In this document: positions 11,691 through 22,969 of the stretch, piece after piece
Layout: each line of letters opens with the position of its first letter
How positions within the stretch are numbered: position 1 is the stretch's first letter
Assembly (NCBI GenBank): GCA_000469685.2
Contig: LS997564.1
Coordinates: forward strand, 31,211,343-31,275,342
DNA length: 64,000 bases
Source: Haemonchus contortus
Taxonomy: Eukaryota > Nematoda > Chromadorea > Rhabditida > Trichostrongylidae
Direction: 5' to 3'
The notes under the pieces: model-generated
What the model was told of the DNA's origin: nothing
What the model saw: the letters and a program-made list of their open reading frames with translations, nothing else
Databases searched by the model: none
Program-made: the position numbers and the translations under genes

Positions 11691-12540
11691 ACGTCCTTGA
11701 TCGTGACTACGTGACTTTTGGGAGGACACACAAACGGGCATACAAACAGACACGCAAGGAGGGCATTTACCTGGGAGTGTTCTGAAAAACGTATCTTTGA
11801 TGTACGTACCGTTCCGAAATTTTCGCCCAAACTCAACAGCCAAAATAACCGATGCAGCCTCTTCGAATTTTCAATTCTGCGAAGAGCGTCAGTTCCTCAC
11901 CTCACCACACCACATAGATTAGCTGGGGCCAGGGATGCCTCCAATTCTGTAAGAATCTGAGTTCCTCTGGCGAGTTGTGCGTTGATGGTCGTTAGGGATA
12001 CTCACGTCAAACATACCTAATGGAAATTTCGGAACAACTGAAGAACTGATAGTCCTTTCAGCCACCCTTCCCGAATGCTCTTTCTAGGAGCATCTTCAAT
12101 CAACGCAATCAGTTCTGTAAGAACCAATCCTTCCAAAGGAGGATCTTTCTCTCCGTTCTTTTTCGGCTTACGGCTGGAGGGATTCCACTGTGGGTTGTTA
12201 GACGGGAATAGAAGAGTAGAAAAAGACGAAAGAATGGATTGAACAAATTTCAAATTCTTCATAGGAAAGCATAGAACCATGCCAGTATCGATCGAAGTCA
12301 CATTGTCGAAGCATCCGCCCCTTAACCTACTTACCAATTTACTGCTTCCTATACATAAGGAAGAAAATGTGGGATGAGCTCGAAGTCACATTGTCGAAGC
12401 ATTCGCTCTCCAAGCCCTCCATTGACCTACCCACCAATTCACTGCTTCATATACATAAAGAAGGAATGTAGAATAGAGCTAGGTTTTCCATATCACTACC
12501 TTTATCGTAATCATAAATTCCTCGGACGGACAGACATACA

Positions 12541-12573
12541 AACCGACAAACCGACAAACCGACAAACCGACAC
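12541..12573 (-). repeat. ACAAACCG tandem array (reverse of GTCGGTTT)
   Basis: Four tandem ACAAACCG-type units. They sit directly beside the hairpin GCCCGGCTATCGCCGGGT at 12607-12625, the same association as at 38967-39045, here inverted. Confidence 0.75.
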
Positions 12574-13019
12574 ACCAAGTTACTGCTTTAAAATTAAGGA
12601 GGACCAGTGGGATCGCCCGGCTATCGCCGGGTCTCCCTCCTTTGACAAAGTTGTAGTAATCGGCTGACTCCTCACTCCTTTCTGAACAAATAACAGTTCC
12701 CAGTACACGAAATTTGACACAGGACTGAAAGGGTAGTACAAATGGTATTCAGTGAAAGTCGGCGCTTACGCCTTTAATTGGAAAGGTCGATCTTCTGCTT
12801 TCTTTCTTAAAAATAAATGCCCATCAGAAATTCAACTGTTGGACAACCAAAGATGATGCTGTGGAAATGTACTGAGTGGTGATAGCACAGTTATCAGATG
12901 TCTTTACCAATGGATCCTTTTCTTTATGGAGATATCATCAGTTATTATAGGTTCCTGTCACCAAGTACCTAGGATAGGATCTCGTCATACCCTACATCAC
13001 TTAGTGGAATGCTGAGATT

Positions 13020-13440
13020 CCACTGTCAACACGAAAAGTGTAATCCTACCAGATTTAAACACTCTAGGTCGACGTAAACGGAATTTAAGAACTTGCGACC
13101 CAAAAATTCTGTCGCATACGCCCCGCTCCCTTCAAACGGAGTTCGGTCTTGCCACCCGCCATAACTATTCCCATCCTGCCCCCGTACTCCTACCAAGTTT
13201 GAACGCTCTGGGTCCACTGGAACAAGAGTTATGAATTTACGGCCCGGAATTTCTATCGCGCATGCCCCACCACCTGTAGGCGGAGTCTGGTACTGCTACC
13301 TGCCATGAGTATTCCCATCCTGTCCTCCGTACTGCCCCTAAGTTTGAATTTTCTAGGTATACAGGAACAGAAGTTATGAATATCTGGTCAAACACACACA
13401 CACCAACACACCTGCAGACACACTTAGCGATTTATATAAA
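13020..13440 (-). repeat. About 130-bp tandem minisatellite units, reverse orientation
   Basis: Three imperfect units, each carrying the complement of CCTAGAGCGTTCAAA, GGTAGGAGTACGG, GGCAGGATGGGAA and GGACTCCG. The array ends in a CA-rich tract (CACACACACACACCAACACACC) and the motif ACACTTAGCGATTTATATA, the complement of the left end of the composite elements elsewhere. Confidence 0.8.
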
Positions 13441-13888
13441 GTAGGATGGATCACCTATTTATAAAGCAGTAAGCTGGTATGTCGGTTTGTCGGTTTGTCG
13501 GTTAGTGTGTTTGTCGGTTGTAGTGGGCTTGTAGGGAGTCGTAAGTCCATCATTGATGCGCAGATGTAGAGCAAAATTCTTCTTGAGTTAACTACAAATT
13601 GAGCTTGTCTTAATTCCGGAGAAGCGCCATTGATCACGCATTTATTAATGCAGACATTCTCATTCGTCGCATAAATTACATCCCCGAGGACAGTAGGTCT
13701 TCCTTTGTTCATAGGTGACACCCTCACGGTAACAGAATCCGTTTGCGATATGAACGGGGCATCTGAAAAATCAATTTCTATCCCAACGAACACTATTACG
13801 AATTTTTTTCCTTACTCTGGGCGATCCTCGCATTTATTGAGCCCCTTTGTCTTGCGAAACTGTTCCGTTGAAGTCCTGCAAAAATAAT

Positions 13889-14460
13889 TTAAAGGCACCT
13901 ATTCACAAAAACGTTAGGGTACCCTTTAGTGACGGAAATCGATAGAACTACTCTATAATAAAGCGATAACAACGAAAAAAGCGCAAAAAACGATGAACAA
14001 AAAGAATTACAAAGGGCCAAAAAAAAGAGCTGGAAAGGGGGTTGGACGAGTTTCATATTGAAAGAGCGTCGGTTAGAGACGATCGTTGTCACGTTAGACG
14101 AGTGTCGAGACGACACAGTGTCATGTAATCGCGTCAGGACCCACCCTGAATTGCAAATTGGCAAATTGCCAGAGACGCAATGCAATAGCAGACAACACAT
14201 TACGTCTCTGGCAATTTGCCAATTTGCAATTCAGGGCGGGTCTTGACGCGATTACATGACACTGTGTCGTCTCTACATCTCGTATGACGTGTCATCGGTC
14301 GAGAGGCGGAGATGCAAATTACGACAACAACGGGCCCGCCTTTATGCCCTGGACGTCGAGATTCGAGGAGTGAGAGGGTCCCTTCTACAATCCATGGGGG
14401 CCGCTGAGTATTAATAAGGTAAGAACTCAATAACTTTTTTTCGTGAATAGGTGCCTTTAA
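13889..14460. mobile_element. MITE family 1, copy 1, TTAA-flanked
   Basis: The ends are inverted repeats TTAAAGGCACCTATTCAC, bounded by TTAA. The homologous position in arm B (about 23820) lacks the insert, giving a natural empty site. It shares ends and 150 bp of left-hand sequence (GGTACCCTTT, GGCGATAACGCC-like, AAAAGCGCAA) with 61903-62428. The interior is a strong foldback (see 14108-14273). TTAA targets suggest mobilisation by a piggyBac-type transposase. Confidence 0.8.
14108..14273. repeat. 68-bp near-perfect inverted repeat inside MITE
   Basis: The left arm begins AGACGACACAGTGTCATGTA and the right arm ends with its exact complement. The arms also share GACGCGATTAC-like and GCAAATTGCCAGAGACG sequence. 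The loop is about 28 nt. Transcription through it would give a long double-stranded hairpin. Confidence 0.85.
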
Positions 14461-15359
14461 TAAGAGCTTTCAGAAGTTCGCAAAGATTCACTGAATGGGG
14501 ATTGGAGGCGGGACTATGAGAATAGGAATTGATTGAGAAGAAAACAGAAGAAAACCTCCCTGCTGGTGGCGGTAGCGATGATGTTGCCAACGACTATGAC
14601 GATCAAAAACACGAATAGGGAGTTGGACGTCATCCTAAACCACGATCTCCTATCGAAAGCCTCTGAAAATGTGATTGCCCCTCCAGCGTATTGCGCGGTT
14701 GAGCGTGACTTCTTAGAATTGTGCTGTCTTTTTTTTTTACTCTCATTAGTTTTAGAACATCTCTGCTCTGCGGTCAAAAATCTCCCCTCATACCAATGCG
14801 AGGTTTGTCTGTATTGGAAGCTATAATTCGCGCAAGGAGAGTCTCGATGTTGTGGAGTTCTAATGAAATAAAAAGGTTCTAATGAGATAAAGGACAAGAG
14901 CGGTTTGCGAGTCGTGAGGAAATCTGAAATGGGAGCATACAAGCTAAAGCTTCCTCCTTTTTATATGAGCTACATAGTGATGGCTAGTGACGCACAACAT
15001 TTAGTCTGGAAAAGCTGGGAAAACAGTTGCCTCCTCTCTTGTCTACCACGCGCAACAATTTTCTACTGATCTAATGATATAGCTACGGATAGGACCATAG
15101 CATGCCATATGCTTTTCTAAGTGCTCAACTGGTCCAACTTTCACTCACAGTCTTGGTAAAGTTAGAATACCTGGTTATGATTTACCATTCGGCTTGCCCG
15201 GCTTTGGTAGACGAGAACAGGAGTTATTCATTCCCGGCCAAACATAAATACCCAACACAATTCGTGCACGCCCCGCCCGCCATTAACAAGAATTCTTAGG
15301 TTCTGTGTGTTTGAGTTACTCGATTAACTTCCGACTTATACAACCTTGGTTTCGAAATT

Positions 15360-15790
15360 TCGCTTTGGGTCGAAATTAACATTTTTTTTGCCCACGCCAC
15401 GCCTCATGTGAGCGGAGTTAAGTCCTGCCGCCCGCCATAGGTGCTCCCATATTGCCACCTGTATTTCTATCGGACCTTAGTGATCCAGGCCCAAGTTTTA
15501 ATTTTCCACACAAACTCCGTACCATGTGGGTCGAGTCCGGTCTTGCGACCCACCATCAGTGTTACTATCCTGCCATCTGCACATCCATCAAATTTGAGGG
15601 CTTCAGGTCGAAGAGAAGAGGAGCTACTAATTTCCATTCAAACCGCACCCACTGGCTTACCATAGCTGCTGCCTGTACTCCTATAGGATTTGAACTCTCT
15701 AGGTACATGGAGAGCAGTTATGAATTTCCGGTCAAACACATACACACATACACACTCCATACATACGCATAGACAAATCAACAGACACAT
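15360..15790 (-). repeat. 130-bp minisatellite units and CA-rich end, reverse orientation
   Basis: Degenerate units with CCCATAGTGTT-like, CCTGCCACC and AAATTTG landmarks in complement. It ends with ACACATACACACATACACACTC and ACATTTAGCGTGTTATATATA, the complement of the composite-element left end. It abuts arm A of the inverted duplication, just as unit DNA abuts arm B at 22960. Confidence 0.7.
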
Positions 15791-16000
15791 TTAGCGTGTT
15801 ATATATAGTAGGATAGAAGTTACTAATTATAAGGCAGCTGAAGCGTAACCGTCACACCTCTGCCACAATCTGTACGCTGCCCACTACAGCAGTACATCCA
15901 GCCGTTTTGAAGGTGAAGAAACTATGAAGATACTGGGTAACATCTTTGGTGGATATCCTTGTGTGGTAAAAACACCTGTTTTTTTACATGAAAAACAGCT

Positions 16001-16523
16001 CTAGTAACGCGAGATTGCTGAGAACCCAATATAGTCACGAAATGGGCTTCTATTGTAAATTTGGCTGCTTTCAACTTCTTGATATGTGTCCCGTGAGAGC
16101 GCCTTCAAGCCTTCACCTTGCACGAAAGGTCTCGTCATCCTCACATCAAAGCAAATAAATTGCTTAATAGAAATGAAGATTTCTCTTGATGATTTTGAGC
16201 TAGTCTGACATATTCGACTGCACCACATAATGCAACTGCTGCCGTATGATAAAAGTGTTTGCAGTTCTTCTCAGTGTTTTCTGAGGAGAGCAGCTGCAGC
16301 TACGAAACATTTGGTCGGCATCCATGGAATCATTCAAAACGTTCTGTTGGGCCAACGAGGAAGTTGTCTTAGGCTCGCCGGACCAAATACTGTGCCACTG
16401 GTGTTCATGTACATATGTAACCCCTATAAAAGTGGGAAAAATCTCACTCTGTGTGCTCTCACTACAGATTCCCCAACGAATCTCTGGTGAAAATGTAGTT
16501 TGGGGGGTGGAGGCATCTACCAC
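16001..16523 (-). pseudogene. hAT-like transposase fragment, degraded
   Basis: Two overlapping minus-strand frames give peptides such as FICFDVRMTRPFVQGEGLKA and FRDYIGFSAI. This resembles the zone of hAT transposases that follows the BED zinc finger (FxxxMRPFxxVExEGFxxL). The frame is broken and no ends or catalytic motifs were found. Assignment rests on this one motif. Confidence 0.35.
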
Positions 16524-17643
16524 AATGTCAGTATAAAAAGAAATGAACTCAATGAAAAGTGTTATGCCGTGTTACATCAGGGACATGCCAGTTTTCAACT
16601 AAGCTTCAGGAGGAAAAAAGCACCGCGGCGGACCTTTCGTTTTTTCTTTCCTTTCGCACGAGGTGACCAAATCGTCCACCCAGGTGCTCCTAACTGCTCA
16701 GGCTTATGGTTAGTTAAAAACGACATTTCCTTGGGTAGAACTGCATGAAAGAACACAGATGGCCGGTTCCCTTTGTACTCTTCGCATCCAACACAGTGCT
16801 AATATAACAAGGATTGACACCTCAAGCTGACTTCATCCCTTGATATATATACTAACCTTTGAATGGGTGCCCCCCCTCCCCTCAACTACATTTTAACCAG
16901 TTTCTTATTTGTCCTGTCTCCAAACTATTGGCGACATCGAGGATTCGCCTGCATTAGTGTCACGAGTGTCTTTAATCCAATTTATCACAAGAGGGTGAAA
17001 TCCATAACATTACGTTTTTTGGAACCGCAAGCCATGATGTACTTTATCAAATGCTTTTCGAAAGTCAAAATACACAACATCCACATTTCTACCTCGATCA
17101 AAACATGTAGTCCAGTCACTGAATCAATCAAGAAATGAAGTTTCAATTGACCTTCCCTTGCAGAAACCATGCCATGAACTAGGAATGACATCATATTTTT
17201 TTCCAGGTGAGAAAGCGAGTATTTCTTAAGAAACTTTCCAAAAACCCTGGCAAATAATGAGGTCAGCTTATGGCTCTGTAACAATCAGGGTTTGAGTTTG
17301 GCTCTTTCTTAAGGAGAGGAGTAACTAGCAGCATGGCATGCTTCCACCTACAAAGAATTTCAGATATCATTAGACTCAGATTAAAAAGGAACCCGAGGGG
17401 ACCAGTGATTTCATGGATACGATGCTTCACAACCAGATAGGGGAGATCATCTGGGTTCGTAGTGGCAGACGATGACCAATCGAGCAACATATCTGCTATA
17501 TCCTCTTTATAAGACCGAAGAGCTTGATCAGAGGACACAAAATCCCAATTCGGTAGAGTTAAGGATGTACTTCACAAAGCATCAACTAATAATTCAGTTT
17601 TACTTTGATTAGTTATCGCCCATCCAGAATTATCGGACGGTTA

Positions 17644-18372
17644 TTAAGTTGTGTACAAAGTCTTCCGCCACGAACTTTTTTCAAAATTTTTCAAAAACGA
17701 ACTAACTAGAAGATCAGAGGTAGGCACCGTCTCCATCCACTGCTCGACGCCAACGCTCGGGCAGCTTGTTGATTCCCTCCTCCCAGAAGGACGGGGGCTG
17801 GGACTTGATAAATTCGTCGAGTGCTTTTTCGACTTCATCCTTCGTTTCGAATTTTTTCCGTTGAGGGAACGCTGTAGATGGCTGAATAGCCAATAGTCGT
17901 AGGGAGCCAGGTCAGGGCTGTAAGGGGCCTGGGGGATCACCACCCAGTCGTACTTCTCCAGCTCGGCCTGGGTCGCCTTTGCAGTGTGGGGTCTGGCGTT
18001 GTCATTGTGGAAGTAGACTTCCGCATTTTTTCCACGTGTACGATCGATGTAAGCCTTCAACTTTTGAAGCTGCTCAACACACATGGTGGCGTTAATTGTT
18101 TGTCCCTTTTCCAGCAGCTCCCAGTGCTCCATGCCTTTCCTGGACCACCAGCAAGACAGGAGAATCTTCTTGGGGTGAAGATCGGCCTTTGGGACGAGTT
18201 CTGGCTGCTCTCCTTTATTGACCCATTGCCGCTTCCTCACAGGGTTATCGTAGAGGACCCAATTCTCATCTCCAGTAATCAGCGAGTTCAGGAAGTGGCG
18301 TTTTTTTTGGAGAGTGAGGAGAGAAGTGCAGGTGATAACCCTCCTCGAGAGGTCCATAATCGGACAATTCAT
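17644..18372 (-). pseudogene. Mariner (DD34D) transposase, N-terminally truncated
   Basis: The catalytic domain is largely open for 242 codons. The triad motifs are GDENWVLYDN, YFHNDNARPHT and SPDLAPYDYWLF, each with its Asp intact, and WVNKGEQPE sits between the first two. The stop codon lies in the left TIR, as is usual for mariners. The paired helix-turn-helix DNA-binding domain (about 110 residues) is missing through the internal deletion. A short frameshift near the end (GVEQWMETVPTSDL) alters the C-terminus. The type resembles hookworm mariners, which is inference from family knowledge. Confidence 0.85.
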
Positions 18373-18531
18373 TCATTGTTGCCGGCAAACGCAGGGTAGT
18401 AGAGCACTAACTAGTGGGGTGATAGAGTAATATGTATACGTCACGTACACGAGATGACGTAATACCATTACTTTTTTAAACGAAATACAGAACGATCAAA
18501 TTCGTGGCGGAAGACTTTGTACACAACCTAA
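17644..18531 (-). mobile_element. Mariner element, internally deleted, nested in LINE
   Basis: Inverted ends TTA(A/G)GTTGTGTACAAAGTC are flanked by TA at 17642 and 18532. Length is 888 bp against about 1.3 kb for complete mariners; the missing part is the transposase N-terminus. Joining the flanks restores continuous LINE sequence, so the mariner inserted after the LINE. Confidence 0.88.
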
Positions 18532-19639
18532 TAGCAACACATGGTTGGCTAGAGAGCCTTGAATTGAGAATTGAATAAAAAGCTTTAACACCACCTTCAG
18601 ATGATAAATTCTTCTCAACATTAGTATAATACTTATTTAATTTATTTGTGAACCTCTTATCGAATGCCTGATATTTTTGCCAATCCGCTGATGACTGAGA
18701 ATCCATAGCTGAATTCCACAGACAATCCCTTCTTTTAGACATAGAAGAAAGGTATCGAGGAAGTTTAGACAAGACAACTGCTGAGAGTATAAGGAATGTA
18801 AAGATCCATGGCATGATGCAAGACTGCTACAAATATCTCAACTTGGCATCAACATCATTCACCGTGTTAGAAGAACCAAACCAATCAACATCACCTAGGT
18901 ATTCACGGAAAGCACTAAAATCAGCGCAGGTATAGTCCCTGCACCATTTTACAGTTTGATCGTTTCGTTTTGATGAAGATATTGAAGACTTTATTACGTA
19001 TTAATCACTGCCACCTTTTGGAGGTTGCTCACAGGTTGGAGCAACTAGATCCTGGCCATTGCATAACAGCAAATCGAGGTAAGCTATATTCCTATTGGAA
19101 AATGGAAGCACTGGACGAAGCCGTGAGTGGCAAAGTAATCAATGAATTTAGTCCCTGAAGCATTATCACTCTTATTTGAAGATCTCCACGTGACTTGCGA
19201 TAGGTTTAAATTTCCAGCGACAATACAAGCTTTGTGCTGCGAGCTCGAATCACTAAGTGCTTTAAGAGGTTGGTCGCTGTATACCGAGGAACAGCTAGGA
19301 GCTCTCTATACAGCAATTACTCGGATTTTATCACCGTAGAAAAATATATCGCAAGCTAAATCTGGTAAGTACTTTTTAGAGATTCACATAGAACAACCTC
19401 TGGTAAATATTGAGGTCCGACTAAGATGGCAGCTCCCCCTCCTTTTTCAAATTTCCTGTCAGAACGAAAACAGTTGTATTGGGAAGCAGCAATGCATAAT
19501 AACGAGGATATCTCATGCTTAATGATCAGCCATGTTTCAGAAAGAACGGCTATGTCACAATTCTCCTTACAGAGGTGAGCCGTAAAACTGTCAATATTTT
19601 TTAGCAAAGAATGAACATTGGAACACATACATTTCAAAG

Positions 19640-21060
19640 AAGCAACAAAAGACTGAGGATGGCTTTAACGTTTTTTGAATTCTTACTAAAACTATTACTA
19701 ACCGAGGTAGGAGAACCGAAGGTGTCGCTATCAACAGTAACAGGCTGTGAATGAGATGAATCACTTTGGCCGCTGCTCGCTTTTTCCAGATGCGCTCCCT
19801 CTTTTCTTTAGTGCGTGAGGAGCGGATGTAAATCCTTGGTAAAAAAAGGAGCGCATTAGGTAAGCACATGGACTATATCCAGCGACCCATCACCTTGTGG
19901 TCCGGAAAATTCGAGGAAAGATTGGAAGGTAGGATGTGGTCGCGAGCATTTCTTCAGCACCAGTCTTGCTGCTTCCCCATTCGTGAGCGAGTGCGCCATA
20001 AATTTCAAATCGGATCTCCAGAAAAATCCTTGACCCTCAGCTGCTTCTTTTCAGAAAACCCCTCCCTAATGAAGTTCGGAGTAAACGAAAACTAGCATGA
20101 AGAAGGAAAAATGGCTTTGCGAGGCGATACGACTCTTCTCAGCACTCGTAATGGGAAATATACGTATACTCTGGGATCTCGACGTTTCTTCCACTCTGAA
20201 CAAGCCTCGGTCAGAAAAGAAGTGTGTCGAAGCGCGTGCCGCGCGCAAGTAACGCACGGCATTTGCTTTTACTCTTCAACTTCTCTTCGTCAAGAAGCTT
20301 ATAGGGCTTCCGGATATTATTTGGATACAATTGTATTTATTGTGAGTACACTTTTCGCATCGGATTAGAGCATACAAACAAATCAGCAGTCATTTGCCTT
20401 GCGTTTCTGCAGGTTCCGCAGCGTACTCCTTCCCAAGCGATTGTATTCGGAAAAGGGGTCGCATGTGAGACAAGACGATCGTATTGAGGTTTGTTATTGA
20501 CCTGTCTACGCGAAGCGATTCAAGAGACTGTCATGTGGGAAATGTTGAAACGATGAACGAACCCGGAAAAGGACTCACCAAACGTTCGCAAAGACGGAAC
20601 GGTCGGTGGATGTCTGCGAGGCTCGATCGATTATGGAAATCTGAGGAATTGAGAGTACCAAAGTAGATAAGTGGGCTAAGGTATATCATAAACATAAGAG
20701 GAGGTGCAGATTTGGAGAAACCCTCCGACCAAGAAAGCTCGAAAAGTATTATCATATTTATGGCACCTCTGTGATTCATAAAACTTAATTTTGAAATTTT
20801 TCAATTGAGATTCATTGTCATGAAAATCCTTTTCGGATTGTATGTGACTAGTTGCATAACTACTCTCTTTACCATATTTGATCAGTAAAGTATCTTTTGT
20901 GAAAAAACATTTGAAAGCGATTATGGGGGTTTATCTCGTCTGAAAGTTCTTTTTCACCTCCTTTGATGTATTAGTCACTGCTATCTCTCGGTAAGTATGC
21001 TCTCTTACAACTCAATCAATCCTGCTTGAAATAGGCGTACTGGAAGGATAAGCACCATCA
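19640..21060. other. No gene recognised
   Basis: Open frames up to 92 codons occur on both strands without family motifs. The stretch at 20215-20290 (GAAGCGCGTGCCGCGCGCAA...) resembles the GC-rich foldback sequence at 28930-29160. A plus-strand open frame at 19868-20095 shows no splice support. Confidence 0.25.
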
Positions 21061-21089
21061 TCCTTCTTATTTATAAAGCAGTAACTTGG

Positions 21090-21290
21090 TGTGTCGGTTT
21101 GTCGGTTTGTCGGTTTGTCGGTTTGTCGGTTTGTATGTCTGTCCGTCCGAGAAGTTTATGATTACGATAAATGTAGTGATATGGAAAACTTATCCTACTT
21201 TATATAATTCGCTAAGTGTGTCGTTGGTGTGTCGGTGTGTTTGTGTGTGTGTGTGTGTTTGTTTTTGTGTGTGTGTCGGTGTGTGTCTGA
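21090..21290 (+). repeat. GTCGGTTT array followed by GT-rich tract
   Basis: Five exact GTCGGTTT units lie at about 21093-21133. The left-end motif TATATAATTCGCTAAGTGTG of the composite element comes next at 21201, then a (GT)n tract to 21285. Confidence 0.85.
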
Positions 21291-22515
21291 CCGGAAATTC
21301 ATAACTCATGTCCCCGTCGACCTAGAGCGTTCAAATTTGGTAGGAGTAAAGGGGCAGGATGGGAACACCTATGGTAAGTGGCAGGACCGGACTCCGTTCA
21401 CAAGAAGCGCGGCGTACCCGATAAAAATTTTCGGACGCAAATTCACAACTCCTGTCCCCGTGGACCAAGAGCGTTCAAACATGGTAGGAGAACAGGCGAC
21501 AGGACGGGAACACTTATGGTGGGTGGCAAGATCGGACCCCGCTTATAGAAGGCGAGGTTACGCCAAAATTTTCAGTTTGACTCTAGGGCGGACAAACTTG
21601 GTAGGAGCACATGCGACAGGACGGGAACACTTATGATGAGTAGTAGGGCCGGACTCCGCCCCCTAGGGACATGTTTCCGCGAAATAAATGAGTGAAATCC
21701 ATGACTCCTGATCCCTTGGACTTGGGGAGCAAAATCAGTAGGAGGAGGCAGGATGGAAACACTGACAATAGAAGAGGCCTTAAAGAAGAAAATCCACTCA
21801 CCAATCACCTCCTAGCGCCTTTGTTAGTTACGATCTAGCTTTGACTTTTTGATATATTTCATTCGACAAGAAGGGTAGGTGGTGTGATTATAAGGAGATG
21901 AATTTGGTTCACTTCTTGCTACAGGTTACGACCGCTACCCAACAGTTTGCGATTAAGTGAATGATCACGGTATCTCTTTGCTTTGATATCATTCTTAGCA
22001 AAATTTATCCGACCGCTAATAATGTTGGATTCACAGTTAATGATGTATCCGTAGAGAGAAGGGGGTCCATCTTTGAAGGCATTTGGTAGTCTATACTCTC
22101 GCTCAGCGGAAAAGCGAAATAACATATTAAAAAGGGGGAATTTCATCAATTCGATATTCTTCGGGCAAAGTCCCTTTGCTCCAAGAAGGAGGAGAGCCCT
22201 TGATGATGGCATTGAGGAACATTGATGGTAGCTAACATAGTAGCCTCAGCCGCGGTGAAGTCTCTGAATACTATTTTTCTCTGAATAATCGCCTTTGTGA
22301 TATTATACGATGATCTATTCGGACTCAGCGGAGATGGCTTGCAGAAAAAATCGCTCCCAATTCGGAGCTAATTCCTAGGGTGTAGAGCTTTCTAAGAAAA
22401 AGGAGAATCCGAATTATTATTAACGCATAGCAAATTTCTCTCAGGAAGGAGGAGCGCCCGGCGTAGCCGGGCGATCTCGTAAGAAGGAGGAGAGCCTGGC
22501 GTTAGCCTGGCGATC
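21200..22515 (+). repeat. Composite minisatellite-bearing element, copy 1
   Basis: The order is: left-end motif TATATAATTCGCTAAGTG, GT-rich tract, three to four units of about 130 bp (each with CCTAGAGCGTTCAAA, GGACGGGAACACTTATG and GGACTCCG landmarks), an internal block with TACGACCGCTACCCA near 21925, then terminal GC hairpins at 22455-22475 and 22488-22515 ending CGATCCGACTGGTAG. The same order is seen at 34925, 37366 and 57815. No coding capacity was found, so it is nonautonomous. Confidence 0.7.
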
Positions 22516-22519
22516 CGAC

Positions 22520-22960
22520 TGGTAGTACATATAATCCGCTAAGAGTGTCTGTTGATTTGTCCATTTGTGTATGTGTGTGTATGTGTTTGACCGGGAATTC
22601 ATAACTGCTCTCCATGTACCTAGAGAGTTCAAATAGTAGGACCGAACTCCTCCCATTAGGGGCGGGGTTCGTGTGAAGGCTCATAAATTCTGTTCCTATA
22701 GACCTAGAGCGTTCAAAATTGGTAGCAGAACAAGTTGCAGGAGGGGAATGCATGATGGTTGGTAGAACCGGACTGTGCCAACAAGGGGCGGGGCTTGTGT
22801 GAATAGCCCAAATTTGGACCTAGAGCGTTCAAACTTGGTAGGAGTGCAGGCGACACGATGGGAACACTTATGCTGGGCGGCAGGACCGGACTCCACTCAC
22901 AGTGGGCCAGTGGGTGGGATTTGAGTGGAAATTAATAGCTCCTCTTCGAAGTCGGAAAAT
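22520..22960 (+). repeat. Composite element, copy 2, truncated
   Basis: Begins with TACATATAATCCGCTAAGAG directly after the terminal hairpin of copy 1, then a GT-rich tract and three 130-bp-type units. It stops where arm B of the inverted duplication begins. Tandem placement directly after copy 1 suggests end-to-end insertion. Confidence 0.65.
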
Positions 22961-22969
22961 AATCTAGTT

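Larger units (their letters stand above)
13440..15300 (-). repeat. Inverted duplication, arm A (with MITE insertion)
   Basis: Matches 22970-24310 in inverse orientation over about 1.3 kb once the MITE at 13889-14460 is removed. Shared conceptual peptides include FSDAP(F/L)ISQTDSVTVRVS and KKTSLLVAVA on opposite strands. The distal part shares GTTATTCATTCCCGGCCAAACATAAATACCCAACACA. The arms diverge by scattered substitutions and small indels, so this is not an assembly duplicate. Confidence 0.8.
16900..19640 (-). mobile_element. CR1/Jockey-like LINE, decayed, split by a mariner
   Basis: Reading the minus strand from 19640 downward, an exonuclease-endonuclease-phosphatase (EEP) domain is visible (NVHSLLKNIDSF, CDIAVLSETWL, then AGNLNL and LDLLLCNGQDL). 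A spacer follows (RRDCLWNSAMDSQS..., ending AFYSILNSRLSSQPC), then the mariner insertion. Reverse transcriptase pieces come after it (LFNLSLMISEILCRWKHAM, TSLFARVFGKFLKKYSLSHL, CYGFHPLVINWIKD). These are the hallmarks of non-LTR retrotransposons that copy themselves by target-primed reverse transcription. Stops and frameshifts occur throughout, so it is inactive. Boundaries are approximate. Confidence 0.75.

Noticed and set aside
22441..22515. Rho-independent-type terminators from GC hairpins
   Set aside because: The sequence is eukaryotic and the hairpins recur as ends of a dispersed element rather than after genes.
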